Positions 52,451 to 61,214 of a stretch of 64,000 nucleotides of DNA are shown piece by piece; within the stretch, counting starts at the first letter, position 1; every line of letters begins with the position of its first letter. The notes below the pieces were generated by a model. The model saw only the letters and a program-made list of their open reading frames with translations, was not told the origin of the DNA and did no database searches. Both the position numbers and the translations under genes were made by a program. The stretch covers positions 18,140-82,139 of the forward strand of contig CACJQE010000005.1 of NCBI GenBank assembly GCA_902595465.1, given 5' to 3'. The stretch comes from an uncultured Pelagibacteraceae bacterium (GTDB lineage Bacteria > Pseudomonadota > Alphaproteobacteria > Pelagibacterales > Pelagibacteraceae).

Positions 52451-52516
52451 GACTTTGGGGTGCTTTTTAGCTGAGAATAACCCATTGAACCTGTCCGGTA
52501 ATTCAGAAAGGGAAAA
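52451..52516 (+). promoter_or_regulatory. TPP riboswitch (THI element) controlling thiV
   Basis: The conserved elements appear in order: GGGGTGC (52457-52463), CTGAGA (52471-52476), ACCC (52480-52483) pairing with GGGG, and TTGAACCTG (52485-52493). P1 pairs CTTT (52453-52456) with AAAG (52507-52510). That AAAG overlaps the ribosome binding site AAGGG before the ATG at 52517, so TPP binding would hide it: translational control. It is a compact version of the element. The stretch between the upstream terminator and the riboswitch (52312-52450) holds nothing else recognisable; TTGAAA at 52422 may be a -35 box. Confidence 0.92.
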
Positions 52517-53947
52517 ATGAATAACTTAAATATAATTAATCAAGTAACAGCAATTATTTTGATTATAACTTTAAGTTTGTTGTTTATTTTTGTAGGCATC
52601 TACTATTCAAAAAAATTTAAAGGACTAAACAATTACTTAGTTGCAAACCGCTCAATTGGAACTTTATCTTTAACATCAAGTCTTGTTGCCTCTGCTCTTG
52701 GTGCTTGGATTTTATTTGGACCCGCATCTGCAGCAACATGGGGAGGGATTGGTGCAGTTATTGGCTATTCACTAGGGACAGCATTTCCACTCTTTATTTT
52801 AATTTATCTTGGTAAAAAATTTAGAACCAATTATCCGCAAGGTAAAAGTATTATTGAAATAATAAGATTAAGATTTGGACCAAATCTTTATAAACTTATT
52901 TTAGTTTTTTCTATTTTTTATATGACAATTTTTTTAATTGCTGAGGTTACTGCTGTAGCTTTTTTAATTAATTATGTATCTGGCACTGAATTATGGATTA
53001 CCTCATTAATAGTAATATCATGTTCGTTACTTTACACATTATATGGAGGGCTTAGAGCATCATTAATAACAGATAATATTCAATTTTTTGTATTTATAGG
53101 TCTTTTAATAATTAGTATAATTTTTATTTTTTCAATCGAAACAAACGAATTTAGCTTTGAAATTATTAAAAATAATAATCCGCATTTGTTAAGTTTTAGC
53201 TATCTTCCAAATTATACAGCCGGATTAACTTTCTTTATAGCTGTTGCAGCAACGAATTTATTTCATCAAGGTAATTGGCAGAGAGTTTATGCTGCAAAAA
53301 ATTACGAGGTTCTAAAAAAAAGTTTAATATTTTCATTTTTAATAATATTACCAATAGTTTTTTTTATGGGATTTAGTGGTTTAGTTGCTGTCTCTCAAGA
53401 TAATAATGTCATACCCGATCTTGCATTTTTCTCAATTTTATTAAAAGAAAATTTAATAATATTTTCAGTCATTGTAATAATTTTAGCTATCTCTTTAACA
53501 ATAAGCAGTATTGATACTTTAATAAATGCTATTTCAAGTTTGGTAATAGTAGATGTAGATAAAGTAGTAAATTTAAAAAATAATCATTTAAATATCTCAA
53601 AACAATTTGTTATTTTTCTTTCGGTCATAGCTTTTTTTGTTGCATCAAAAGGATTTAGTATCCTTTATTTATTTCTAATAGCAGATTTATTTTGTTGTGC
53701 GGCTGTTCTTAGTGTTTTTTATACTTTCTATTCAAAATCTTATGATGAAAAAAATGCATATGTTTCTATATTAATAGGATTAATTTCAGGACTATTATTT
53801 TTTCCAAGTCCGGATTTTTCTAAATCAATACTATTTGGAGTAATTTTGCCTATGGATTTAGCACCATCGTATATTTCTCAATCTCTTTTATTTTGTTCAT
53901 TTATTGCGGCAACTTTATCACCAATAATTGCATGGAAATTGAAATAA
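52517..53947 (+). CDS. thiV: Sodium:solute symporter, thiamine-precursor (HMP) transporter
   Basis: A 476-residue SSS-family protein with about 13 helices. LVANRSIGTLSLTSSLVASALGAWILFGPASAA is spread over the first sodium-binding segment, and AATNLFHQGNWQRVYAAKN is the SSS signature. The TPP riboswitch directly upstream makes thiamine or its pyrimidine precursor HMP the substrate; in SAR11 the ThiV transporter under such a switch is linked to HMP uptake. Riboswitch and family together make this firm. Confidence 0.88.
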   Translation: MNNLNIINQVTAIILIITLSLLFIFVGIYYSKKFKGLNNYLVANRSIGTLSLTSSLVASALGAWILFGPASAATWGGIGAVIGYSLGTAFPLFILIYLGKKFRTNYPQGKSIIEIIRLRFGPNLYKLILVFSIFYMTIFLIAEVTAVAFLINYVSGTELWITSLIVISCSLLYTLYGGLRASLITDNIQFFVFIGLLIISIIFIFSIETNEFSFEIIKNNNPHLLSFSYLPNYTAGLTFFIAVAATNLFHQGNWQRVYAAKNYEVLKKSLIFSFLIILPIVFFMGFSGLVAVSQDNNVIPDLAFFSILLKENLIIFSVIVIILAISLTISSIDTLINAISSLVIVDVDKVVNLKNNHLNISKQFVIFLSVIAFFVASKGFSILYLFLIADLFCCAAVLSVFYTFYSKSYDEKNAYVSILIGLISGLLFFPSPDFSKSILFGVILPMDLAPSYISQSLLFCSFIAATLSPIIAWKLK

Positions 53948-53975
53948 TTGGTGTTTATTAAAAACTTAATTATTG

Positions 53976-53981
53976 TATAAT
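53976..53981 (+). promoter_or_regulatory. Consensus -10 box immediately before rseP
   Basis: TATAAT lies eight bases before the rseP ATG (53989). Transcription from it would start at or one base before the A of ATG, giving a leaderless mRNA. No good -35 sits at 16-18 bases; TTGGTG is 22 bases upstream. Read-through from thiV is the alternative. Confidence 0.35.
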
Positions 53982-53988
53982 TTAATAA

Positions 53989-55098
53989 ATGCTTAATTTT
54001 GTATTACCATTTATAGTATTAATCGTTGTTGTTGTTTTTATTCATGAATATGGACATTATTATTTTGCAAAAAGATATGGTGTTGGTGTAACAGATTTTT
54101 CGATAGGTTTTGGTCGTGAATTATTTGGATGGAATGATAAATCAGGGACAAGATGGAAAGTTTGTTGGATACCACTTGGCGGTTATGTAAAATTTTTCGG
54201 AGATAGGAATGTATTTTCACAAGCAGATCAAGAGGAATTACTAAAAAAATATAGCAAAGAAGACCAACATAAATTGTTTGTAACAAAACCTCTTTACCAA
54301 AGAGCATTAATTGTTGCAGGAGGACCTTTAGCTAACTTCATATTGGCTGTGTTCATTTTTACATTCGTTTACATGTTTGCGGGTAAAGATTTTACACCAG
54401 CTGTAATTGATGAAGTGTTAAAAGATAGTCCAGCAGAAGTTGCTGGTATGCAAAAAAATGATGTTATTATTGAAATAGATAATACAAAAGTAGAGAGTAT
54501 TCTTGATGTTTCTAAATTAATAGCAATGTCAACATCAGAATTTGTCGATTTTAAAGTTTCAAGATACGACCAGGAGATAATTTTAAAGGTTAAGCCAAAT
54601 TTTGTTGATAGCGTTGATGAATTAGGAAACAAATTAAAGAAAAGGATGGTAGGTATTAAACTTAGCCCCTATAATAATCAAATAACACATAAAAAACTTG
54701 GACCTGCTCAAGCTTTACTTCAATCATTTAATGAAGTTTATTTTGTAACAACTTCTTCACTTAAATATCTTGGGTCAATGTTTACAGGAGCAGGTGACAG
54801 TTCTCAGTTGGGTGGTCCAATTAGAATTGCAAAAATTTCTGGTCAAGTTGCAGAATTTGGAATTATACCTTTTGTCAGTATGATGGCTTATATTTCAATA
54901 AGTTTAGGATTAATTAACTTATTTCCCATACCTTTATTAGATGGAGGACATCTGATGTTTTATGCATTTGAAAAAGTTTTAGGTCGTCCTTTAAGTCAAA
55001 AAACACAGGAAGGTTTTTTTCGAATCGGAATGTTTTTGTTGTTATCTTTGATGTTTTTCGCCACATTTAATGATCTTAAAGATTTAGGCTTATTTTAA
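53989..55098 (+). CDS. rseP: Site-2 protease RseP (M50 family)
   Basis: A 369-residue membrane metalloprotease. The zinc motif HEYGHYYFA gives His19, Glu20 and His23 at the first helix. A single PDZ domain covers about residues 125-215 (VDEFV-type GMQKNDVIIEIDN), and the second zinc region is FPIPLLDGGHLM. RseP cleaves anti-sigma factors and leftover signal peptides in the membrane. Length is a little short, with one PDZ instead of two. It lies after thiV and before the HU gene, rather than before bamA as in many bacteria. Confidence 0.9.
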   Translation: MLNFVLPFIVLIVVVVFIHEYGHYYFAKRYGVGVTDFSIGFGRELFGWNDKSGTRWKVCWIPLGGYVKFFGDRNVFSQADQEELLKKYSKEDQHKLFVTKPLYQRALIVAGGPLANFILAVFIFTFVYMFAGKDFTPAVIDEVLKDSPAEVAGMQKNDVIIEIDNTKVESILDVSKLIAMSTSEFVDFKVSRYDQEIILKVKPNFVDSVDELGNKLKKRMVGIKLSPYNNQITHKKLGPAQALLQSFNEVYFVTTSSLKYLGSMFTGAGDSSQLGGPIRIAKISGQVAEFGIIPFVSMMAYISISLGLINLFPIPLLDGGHLMFYAFEKVLGRPLSQKTQEGFFRIGMFLLLSLMFFATFNDLKDLGLF

Positions 55099-55250
55099 GG
55101 CTTTTTTAATAGCTAAAAAAACGTTGTAATTACTGACTTTTTTAACCACTACATATTGTTGTTCAATAATAAATATATACTAAAAAAAAGCTTGAATTAT
55201 CAATGATTTTGTTAAGTATAGTTTCATAAACCTTTAAAACCGGAGCTAAA

Positions 55251-55526
55251 ATGAACAAAAAACAATTAGTAGCAAAGCTTGCTGGTTCGTTAAATCAAAG
55301 TAAGGCAGATGCAGAGCGTACTTTTGATACTATTACGAATACTATACTAGATGCGTTGAAAAACGATGATTCTGTAAAGATTGCAGGTTTTGGTACATAT
55401 AAAGTGGCTAAAAGAAAAGCCCGAATTGGACGTAATCCTAGAACTGGAGAGCAAATCCAAATCGCTGCTTCTCAAAAGGTAAAGTTTTTACCTGCTAAAG
55501 CACTTAAAGAAGTATTTAACAAGTAA
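55251..55526 (+). CDS. hup: HU family DNA-binding protein
   Basis: A 91-residue histone-like protein. MNKKQLVAKLAGSLNQSKADAE is the helical N-terminus and VKIAGFGTYKVAKRKARIGRNPRTGE carries the beta-arm that contacts DNA, with the RNPRTGE signature at full length. It dimerises and bends DNA. The ribosome site GGAG precedes the ATG. Upstream, a TTGAAT...TATAGT pair with long spacing may be its promoter. A strong hairpin follows the gene. Confidence 0.95.
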   Translation: MNKKQLVAKLAGSLNQSKADAERTFDTITNTILDALKNDDSVKIAGFGTYKVAKRKARIGRNPRTGEQIQIAASQKVKFLPAKALKEVFNK

Positions 55527-55535
55527 AACTCTTTT

Positions 55536-55579
55536 AACAGCCTTTTTTAGGAATGATAAAATTCTTAATAAAGGCTGTT
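55536..55579 (+). terminator. Hairpin terminator after hup
   Basis: AACAGCCTTT (55536-55545) and AAAGGCTGTT (55570-55579) pair over ten bases. Inside the loop, GAAT and ATTC (55551-55554 and 55561-55564) add a second short stem. The structure lies ten bases after the hup stop and is a probable transcription end. Confidence 0.75.
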
Positions 55580-55583
55580 TCTA

Positions 55584-55599
55584 CATGCAAAAACTGCAT
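55584..55599. promoter_or_regulatory. Inverted repeat upstream of the ammonium transporter
   Basis: ATGCA and TGCAT lie six bases apart, 76-91 bases before the amt ATG. The TGCA half-sites recall nitrogen-control (NtrC/NtrX-type) operators, but the spacing differs from the classical site. No sigma-54 promoter was found. Low support. Confidence 0.25.
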
Positions 55600-55674
55600 A
55601 TCTATTTTTAACAACAATCATTAGTTTTTATTTATTTTAAAATTATAAGAACCTCTTTTAACATTGGAGGTTAA

Positions 55675-56976
55675 ATGACAAAACATTTAAAAAAACTTGT
55701 TAGTCCTTTAGTAAGTCTAATTTTCTTATTAAGTATGACAAGTACGGGTTTCGCTGAAACTACAGTCTCCGCAGAAGTTCAAGCAATTTTTAACTCATTT
55801 TTATTTTTAGTTTGTGGTTTTCTAGTCATGTTTATGGCTTGTGGATTTGCAATGCTAGAATCAGGAATGGTAACTTCTAAGAGTGTATCTGTAATTTGTG
55901 CGAAAAACATCGGTTTATATTCAATAGCTGGAATTATGTTCTGGATGGTCGGATATAACCTAGCTTACGGAATTCCAGAAGGTGGATATATAGGAACGTT
56001 CACACCATGGTCTGACGCGAGTGCTGTTGATACTGGATATGCGGATGGATCAGATTGGTATTTCCAAATGGTATTTTGTGCTACAACAGTCTCAATCGTA
56101 TCAGGAACACTGGCAGAAAGAATTAAATTATGGCCATTCTTCTTATTCGCAGCAATTTTATCAGGAATAATTTATCCAATTGTCATGGGATGGCAATGGG
56201 GTGGTGGCTGGTTAGCTACTTTAGGGTTCTCTGACTTTGCTGGTTCAACTCTTGTACACTCTACTGGTGGAGCGGCTGCATTAGCAGGTGCAATACTATT
56301 AGGTGCAAGAACAGGAAGATTTGATAAATCAGGTGCAGCAAAACCAATGAAACCATTTGCAGCTTCTTCTATACCTTTAGTTACAGTTGGAGTATTCATT
56401 TTATGGTTAGGTTGGTTTGGTTTCAACGGTGGTTCACAGCTTGCTATGGGAACTTTCGACGATGCAGTTGCTGTATCAAATATCTTTATTAATACTAACT
56501 TAGCAGCGTGTGGAGGTGTTTTAGCTGCAGCAGTTATGACTAGATTACTAGCTGGCAAAACTGATGTAGTGCAAATGCTTAATGGTGCAATTGGTGGATT
56601 AGTAGCAATTACTGCTGAACCATTAGCTCCAGCACCTATTGCAGCAATATTCATTGGTGCGATTGGAGGAATTATAGTTGTGTTTGGAACTAAACTTCTT
56701 TTCAATTTTAAAATTGATGATGTTGTTGGTGCAGTACCTGCTCACTTGTTTGCTGGAATTTGGGGAACACTTGCAGTTCCATTAACAAATTCTGATGCAA
56801 ACTTTAGCGCACAGTTAATCGGTGTATTATCAATTAATGCATTTGTATTTGTGGTTGCCTATATAGTTTGGGCAATTATGAAAAATACAATGGGTATAAG
56901 ATTGAGTAAAGAAGCCGAGCTAAAAGGTACGGATGTTACCGAAACTGGTGTTATCGCTTATGCAATAAGAGACTAA
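55675..56976 (+). CDS. amt: Ammonium transporter
   Basis: A 433-residue inner membrane protein with an N-terminal signal-like segment (1-28, cleaved at TSTGFA) and 11 helices. Motifs: ACGFAMLESGM, VHSTGGAAALAGAILLGARTGRF with the first pore His (DFAGSTLVHSTGG), GWFGFNGGS and AHLFAGIWGTLAVP with the second pore His. It imports ammonium. No glnK is adjacent, unlike the usual glnK-amtB pair. GGAGG precedes the ATG. A 28-base perfect terminator follows. Confidence 0.95.
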   Translation: MTKHLKKLVSPLVSLIFLLSMTSTGFAETTVSAEVQAIFNSFLFLVCGFLVMFMACGFAMLESGMVTSKSVSVICAKNIGLYSIAGIMFWMVGYNLAYGIPEGGYIGTFTPWSDASAVDTGYADGSDWYFQMVFCATTVSIVSGTLAERIKLWPFFLFAAILSGIIYPIVMGWQWGGGWLATLGFSDFAGSTLVHSTGGAAALAGAILLGARTGRFDKSGAAKPMKPFAASSIPLVTVGVFILWLGWFGFNGGSQLAMGTFDDAVAVSNIFINTNLAACGGVLAAAVMTRLLAGKTDVVQMLNGAIGGLVAITAEPLAPAPIAAIFIGAIGGIIVVFGTKLLFNFKIDDVVGAVPAHLFAGIWGTLAVPLTNSDANFSAQLIGVLSINAFVFVVAYIVWAIMKNTMGIRLSKEAELKGTDVTETGVIAYAIRD

Positions 56977-56999
56977 ATTTAACTCCCTTAAGTTAATCT

Positions 57000-57027
57000 A
57001 AAAAGGCCCCATTAATGGGGCCTTTTT
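57000..57027. terminator. Bidirectional terminator between amt and bcp
   Basis: A perfect 28-base palindrome: AAAAAGGCCCCATT followed by its own reverse complement. It gives a GC-rich stem with T-runs on both strands, serving amt from one side and bcp from the other. It is the clearest intrinsic terminator in the window. Confidence 0.95.
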
Positions 57028-57030
57028 TTA

Positions 57031-57480
57031 TTAAATTGTTTTTAAAAATTCTAAAACTTCTTTGGCGTGGTCTTTAACTTTTACTGAACGCCACTCTTTA
57101 ATAATTTTGTCATCTTTTAATAAAAATGTGCTTCTTATTAGTCCCATAAATTCTCTACCCATGAATTTTTTTTTACCCCAAACTTTGTATGCTTTAATCG
57201 CTTCTTTTTTTACGTCTGCTACCAAATCAAACTTAATTTTGAATTTATCTCTAAATTTTTCATGACTTTCCATACTATCTTTAGAAATACCAATAACTTC
57301 ACAGTCTAATTTTTTAAATTGTGAAAGTAGAGAATTGAAGTCTTTTGTTTCAACTGTGCAGCCTGGTGTATTATCCTTTGGATAGAAATATAAAACTTTA
57401 TATTTACTTTTGATTTTCTTTAGCTCTAAAAGTTTTGAATTTGTTGATGGGATTTTGAAATTAGGAGCTTTATTTGGCAT
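57031..57480 (-). CDS. bcp: Thioredoxin-dependent peroxiredoxin (BCP/PrxQ type)
   Basis: A 149-residue peroxiredoxin. YFYPKDNTPGCTVETKDF gives the peroxidatic Cys41. The usual resolving Cys five residues later (Cys-x4-Cys) is Lys46 here, and the only other Cys is Cys60. It is therefore a 1-Cys form or uses Cys60 or an external thiol. It detoxifies peroxides in the cytoplasm. Length is normal. Confidence 0.9.
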   Translation of the reverse strand: MPNKAPNFKIPSTNSKLLELKKIKSKYKVLYFYPKDNTPGCTVETKDFNSLLSQFKKLDCEVIGISKDSMESHEKFRDKFKIKFDLVADVKKEAIKAYKVWGKKKFMGREFMGLIRSTFLLKDDKIIKEWRSVKVKDHAKEVLEFLKTI

Positions 57481-57523
57481 ATTTTTTCGTAGATTATAAT
57501 TTATAATGATGTATTAAACCTTT

Positions 57524-57916
57524 ATGAGCATTAAATCAGCACAAACATTAGTCGCAGAAGCTTTAACAGAAATCAAGACTCTTTCTCCTGCGGAAGCATT
57601 AGAGATGGTAAACAGTAATAAATGCAATTTAATTGACATAAGAGATATTCGAGAACTTGAGAAGATGGGAAGAATAGAAAATTCTCATCACATTCCTAGA
57701 GGAATGTTAGAGTTTTGGATGGATCCAGACAGTCCTTACTTTAAAGAAGGTAAGATAGATATGAACAAAGAAATGGTTTTATTTTGTGCAGGTGGACTAA
57801 GATCTGCATTAGCTACAAAATCATTGAAAGATATGGGGTTTAAAAAAATTTCACATATAGATGGTGGCTTTTCTCAAATGAAGAGCAGTGGCTTTAAAGT
57901 AGAGAAAAAAATTTAA
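57524..57916 (+). CDS. Rhodanese-like protein
   Basis: A 130-residue single rhodanese domain with the catalytic loop LFCAGGLRSALA and the nucleophile Cys88. CNLIDIRDIRELEKMG and HIPRGMLEFWMDPDSPYF are usual family features. It may carry sulfane sulfur in the cytoplasm. The gene overlaps the converging ABA4-like gene by four bases. Confidence 0.9.
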   Translation: MSIKSAQTLVAEALTEIKTLSPAEALEMVNSNKCNLIDIRDIRELEKMGRIENSHHIPRGMLEFWMDPDSPYFKEGKIDMNKEMVLFCAGGLRSALATKSLKDMGFKKISHIDGGFSQMKSSGFKVEKKI

Positions 57917-58386
57917 TCAAATAAACTTATTCTCTTTGCGAAAAAAATTCTTATAACCCAGTATATAAATAATCCCAAAGGACCAATAAAATATGTCATT
58001 ATTAAAGGAAAAAAGACTAGAATTTTTGACATATAAAACCTCTGGCTATCTCTAACAATCCAAGATCCACAAAACAAATTTATAGCTAAGAAGTGCGTCC
58101 AAAATAAAATTAAAAATTCATTATTCTCAAAAAGCTCAGCTAGATCATAAAAACTTAAATATAAAATAAAGTTTTTATCAAAATCATATCCGGCAAAAAA
58201 GAATATATATAATAGATAAACATAAACACTTGCCAAAATAAATGTTGGGATTATTGATGTAACAAATAAACCACAAACTTTAGTTTGTGGAAAAATAATA
58301 AGCATTAACCAAAAAGGTATTACACCTATATTCAACCACATATAGATCATTTCTACTGTAAAAAATGCAGATATTTGTTCAATCAT
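57913..58386 (-). CDS. ABA4-like (DUF4281) membrane protein
   Basis: A 157-residue membrane protein with four helices and the pattern GVIPFWLMLIIFPQTK, LFWTHFLAINLFCGSWIVRD, PLIMTYFIGPLGLFIYWVIR. This is the ABA4/DUF4281 family, named for a plant neoxanthin-synthesis protein; bacterial members are common in SAR11 and may relate to carotenoid or retinal metabolism. No carotenoid gene is next to it. It is divergent from recX. Confidence 0.82.
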   Translation of the reverse strand: MIEQISAFFTVEMIYMWLNIGVIPFWLMLIIFPQTKVCGLFVTSIIPTFILASVYVYLLYIFFFAGYDFDKNFILYLSFYDLAELFENNEFLILFWTHFLAINLFCGSWIVRDSQRFYMSKILVFFPLIMTYFIGPLGLFIYWVIRIFFAKRISLFD

Positions 58387-58413
58387 CAGGGTTATATTAT
58401 ATTAAATGCAATA

Positions 58414-58977
58414 ATGATTCCTATAAAAAATAAAAAAAAAAACTTAGAGGCGACAATTGATGAGATGCGCAACTTTGCACTTAATTATGTAGAAAAATTT
58501 GCACCATCAAAACAACAGCTAAAAACATATCTTTTAAAGAAATATTTAAGATCTAAAGTTGATAACGTTAAAAGGAGCAATATTTCAGATCTAATTGAGA
58601 TCGTAGCTGAAGATTTAGAAAAATCTAAATTTATAAATGATAAATTTTATTCAGAAACAAAAGCAAAAAGTCTAATCCAAAGAGGTTCATCAATAAATAA
58701 GATTAGAAATTATTTAATAAGCAAAGGAGTTGGAGAAAAATATATAAAAAATACAATTGAACAAATTAATGAAAATAATGAAGATCAAGATTTTTTTTCA
58801 GCTATAAAAGTTTGTAAAAAAAAAAGAATTGGTCCTTCAAGAACTGAAGATAATAGACCTTTATTCTATAAAAAAGATATTGGTATATTGGCAAGATCTG
58901 GATTTGATTTTGAAGTTTCTAGAAGAGTTATGGATCTAGATAAAGAGGAATATTTGAAAATTATAAATCTTCTTTAG
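58414..58977 (+). CDS. recX: Regulatory protein RecX
   Basis: A 187-residue, helical, basic protein that limits RecA filaments. DEMRNFALNYVEKFAPSKQQLKTYLLKKY and KSLIQRGSSINKIRNYLISKGV are the three-helix repeats of RecX. ATG 58414 (MIPIKNKKK) is chosen; an earlier TTG at 58375 would overlap the divergent gene. No recA is nearby. Its 3' end overlaps the small membrane gene on the other strand by 17 bases. Confidence 0.82.
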   Translation: MIPIKNKKKNLEATIDEMRNFALNYVEKFAPSKQQLKTYLLKKYLRSKVDNVKRSNISDLIEIVAEDLEKSKFINDKFYSETKAKSLIQRGSSINKIRNYLISKGVGEKYIKNTIEQINENNEDQDFFSAIKVCKKKRIGPSRTEDNRPLFYKKDIGILARSGFDFEVSRRVMDLDKEEYLKIINLL

Positions 58978-59110
58978 ACTTTTTATTCTTTTCTTCTAAA
59001 TAATACTGAATTTTGTTTTTGATATAGTTTTTTACCATCACAAATACTATTAATCCAAAAATTGATACAGAAACTATTATAATTAATATTATTCTTAATT
59101 GTTCACTCAT
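58961..59110 (-). CDS. Small single-span membrane protein coupled to cysQ
   Basis: A 49-residue protein: short N-terminus, one helix (IILIIIVSVSIFGLIVFVMV), then a basic, partly charged tail (KNYIKNKIQYYLEEKNKKSK). The ATG overlaps the cysQ stop as TAATG, the coupling form found at six other junctions here. It is the only occupant of the recX-cysQ gap. No family is recognised. Confidence 0.6.
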   Translation of the reverse strand: MSEQLRIILIIIVSVSIFGLIVFVMVKNYIKNKIQYYLEEKNKKSKEDL

Positions 59111-59880
59111 TATATATTTTTATTTCTTTTCAAAATTATACTAGGATTTTTAAAATTTTCTTTTCCATAAAGTATTTCATTTCCCTCAAAATCTGTAACT
59201 ATACCCCCCGCATTTTCAAGAATAGCATGCCCTGCTGCTATATCCCACTCACATGCTCTAGGCTCTGCAACGTAGCCGTCGTATTCATTTGAAGCTATTA
59301 CACAAAATTTTAAAGAACTTTTCATCCTTTTAAATTCGCTAACATTCATTGTTTGATATATTTTGTTAATTTCAGGTTTTAGTTTATTTGAATATGACAC
59401 AAATTTAAGTTTATTATTTGAAATTTTTGAACAATCTAATTTTACATGATTATTGTTTATAATTTCAAACGAACAACCTTTATCATAAGAATAAAAAAAT
59501 CTATTTTTAGCAGGTGCATATATTATACCTGCTACTGCTCGATTATTAATTATTAAACCAGCATTTAAAGTAAATTCATCAAGATCATTAATGTAATCAT
59601 AAGTTCCATCAATTGGATCTATTAGCCAAAAATCTTTTAAATCTTTCTTGGATTTGTTATGACTAGTTTCTTCTGATACAATTGGTATTTGAGGAGTTAA
59701 ATCATTTATTTTCTCAGTTAATATTCTATTAACTTCGAGATCACCATTGCTAACAGGTGTGTTATCTTCCTTAATTTCTTTTATTAACCCTTTTTCCCTT
59801 AATTCTATTGAAACTTTTCCCGCATATAAAAAAGTATCAATCAGTTTTTCAATAGTTGCTTTTATTTCTATTTGTTTCAT
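59110..59880 (-). CDS. cysQ: 3'(2'),5'-bisphosphate nucleotidase CysQ
   Basis: A 256-residue inositol-monophosphatase-family enzyme. Metal motifs: PVSNGDLEVNRI near residue 42, SEETSH near 72, and WLIDPIDGTYDYIN near 92; the C-terminal CEWDIAAGHAILENAGG completes the site. GTYDYIN is the CysQ form. It removes the 3' phosphate from PAP made in sulfate assimilation or sulfotransfer. It is downstream of the DUF3553 gene with no gap and upstream of the small membrane protein. Confidence 0.85.
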   Translation of the reverse strand: MKQIEIKATIEKLIDTFLYAGKVSIELREKGLIKEIKEDNTPVSNGDLEVNRILTEKINDLTPQIPIVSEETSHNKSKKDLKDFWLIDPIDGTYDYINDLDEFTLNAGLIINNRAVAGIIYAPAKNRFFYSYDKGCSFEIINNNHVKLDCSKISNNKLKFVSYSNKLKPEINKIYQTMNVSEFKRMKSSLKFCVIASNEYDGYVAEPRACEWDIAAGHAILENAGGIVTDFEGNEILYGKENFKNPSIILKRNKNI

Positions 59881-60048
59881 TTATTCTAACTTTTCTAATT
59901 CAATATTTTTAGCATTAATAACTTTTTTTCCTACATTTTCGAAATTCACAGTTACTTTTTCCTTTATAATTGACTGTACTTGTCCTATTCCCCAATCTTT
60001 ATTATTAGGATTTATAACTTTATCACCTGGTTCAAAATCTAAAATCAT
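59881..60048 (-). CDS. DUF3553 protein
   Basis: A 55-residue protein: [20 protein letters not shown] then [24 protein letters not shown]. This is a full-length match to DUF3553, a tiny family found throughout Alphaproteobacteria. The fold resembles a small SH3/CarD-like barrel, so an RNA polymerase or protein contact is possible. Its stop is immediately followed by the cysQ ATG. Confidence 0.85.
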   Translation of the reverse strand: MILDFEPGDKVINPNNKDWGIGQVQSIIKEKVTVNFENVGKKVINAKNIELEKLE

Positions 60049-60089
60049 TTGATTTTACTTATAATAGAAATGAGTATAAATACCACCAC

Positions 60090-61208
60090 ATGAATTTAGA
60101 GTTAAACTCAATTGGATTAGATAAGAAACCTACTGATACAAAAGTAATTGTAGCTATGTCTGGTGGTGTAGACTCATCTACAGTTGCAGGTTTGATGAAA
60201 ATGCAAGGATATAATGTTACCGGTATAACATTAAAACTATACAACGATAGTAAAGAAGTTGTTAAATCAAAAGTATGTTGCTCAGGCCAAGATGTTATAG
60301 ATGCAAAAAGAGTTGCTCATAAATTAGATATTGATCATAAAATTCTTTATTACCAAGATAAATTTAAGCAAGGTGTTATTGATAATTTTGTAGAAAGTTA
60401 CTTAAAAGGAGAAACTCCAATACCATGCGTACAGTGTAATCAAACTGTCAAATTTAAAGATTTGTATGAAGTTGCTAAAGATTTAAATGCTGATGCTTTG
60501 ATTACAGGTCATTATGTAAAAAATATAACAATAAATGAAAAAAATAATATGTATAGAGCAGTAGATGAAAATAGAGATCAAAGTTATTTTCTATTTAATA
60601 CTACAAGAGAGCAATTAAATTATTTACGATTTCCATTAGGTGGAATGTTAAAAAATGAAACTAGAGAAATTGCTAAAAAACTAAATTTAAATGTTGCAGA
60701 TAAGCCAGATAGTCAAGATATATGTTTTGTTCCTAACGGAGACTATTCATCAGTAATAAAAAAGTTTAAACCAGATTCCTTAAAAAAAGGTAATATTAAA
60801 AATCTAAATGGTGAAGTAATAGGTGTTCATGATGGAATTATAAATTTTACTATTGGTCAAAGAAAAGGAATTAAAGTAGCTGACAAAGAGGCATTATATG
60901 TAATTAAAATTAATGCAGAGAATAATGAAATAATTGTTGGAGGAAGAGAACATCTAGGAAAAAAGAAAATTAATTTAAAAAATATTAATCTACTATCAGA
61001 TAAAAACGAATTAAATGAAAATATATTAGTTAAAGTTAGGTCTACAGGAAAGTTATTAAGCGCCAAATTAAATTTTATAAACGAGAATGATGTTGAGGTA
61101 AATTTAGATAATTCTGAAGATGGTATTTCACCTGGACAAGCATGTGTCTTTTATAAAAAAGACCAATATGGTCACAAAGTTCTTGGTGGTGGTTGGATTA
61201 AAGAATAA
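60090..61208 (+). CDS. mnmA: tRNA-specific 2-thiouridylase MnmA
   Basis: A 372-residue enzyme that adds sulfur to U34 of tRNA-Lys, -Glu and -Gln. The P-loop is [16 protein letters not shown]. Catalytic cysteines are in PIPCVQCNQ and DSQDICFVP. The C-terminal barrel with SPGQACVFY ends the protein. It is essential for decoding. Divergent from the DUF3553-cysQ operon. Confidence 0.95.
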   Translation: MNLELNSIGLDKKPTDTKVIVAMSGGVDSSTVAGLMKMQGYNVTGITLKLYNDSKEVVKSKVCCSGQDVIDAKRVAHKLDIDHKILYYQDKFKQGVIDNFVESYLKGETPIPCVQCNQTVKFKDLYEVAKDLNADALITGHYVKNITINEKNNMYRAVDENRDQSYFLFNTTREQLNYLRFPLGGMLKNETREIAKKLNLNVADKPDSQDICFVPNGDYSSVIKKFKPDSLKKGNIKNLNGEVIGVHDGIINFTIGQRKGIKVADKEALYVIKINAENNEIIVGGREHLGKKKINLKNINLLSDKNELNENILVKVRSTGKLLSAKLNFINENDVEVNLDNSEDGISPGQACVFYKKDQYGHKVLGGGWIKE

Positions 61209-61214
61209 TTAATT

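Noticed and set aside
56172..56705. A long open frame of 177 codons on the strand opposite amt
   Set aside because: It is a mirror of the ammonium transporter codons, rich in Pro and Ala with no ribosome site. The sense gene is certain.
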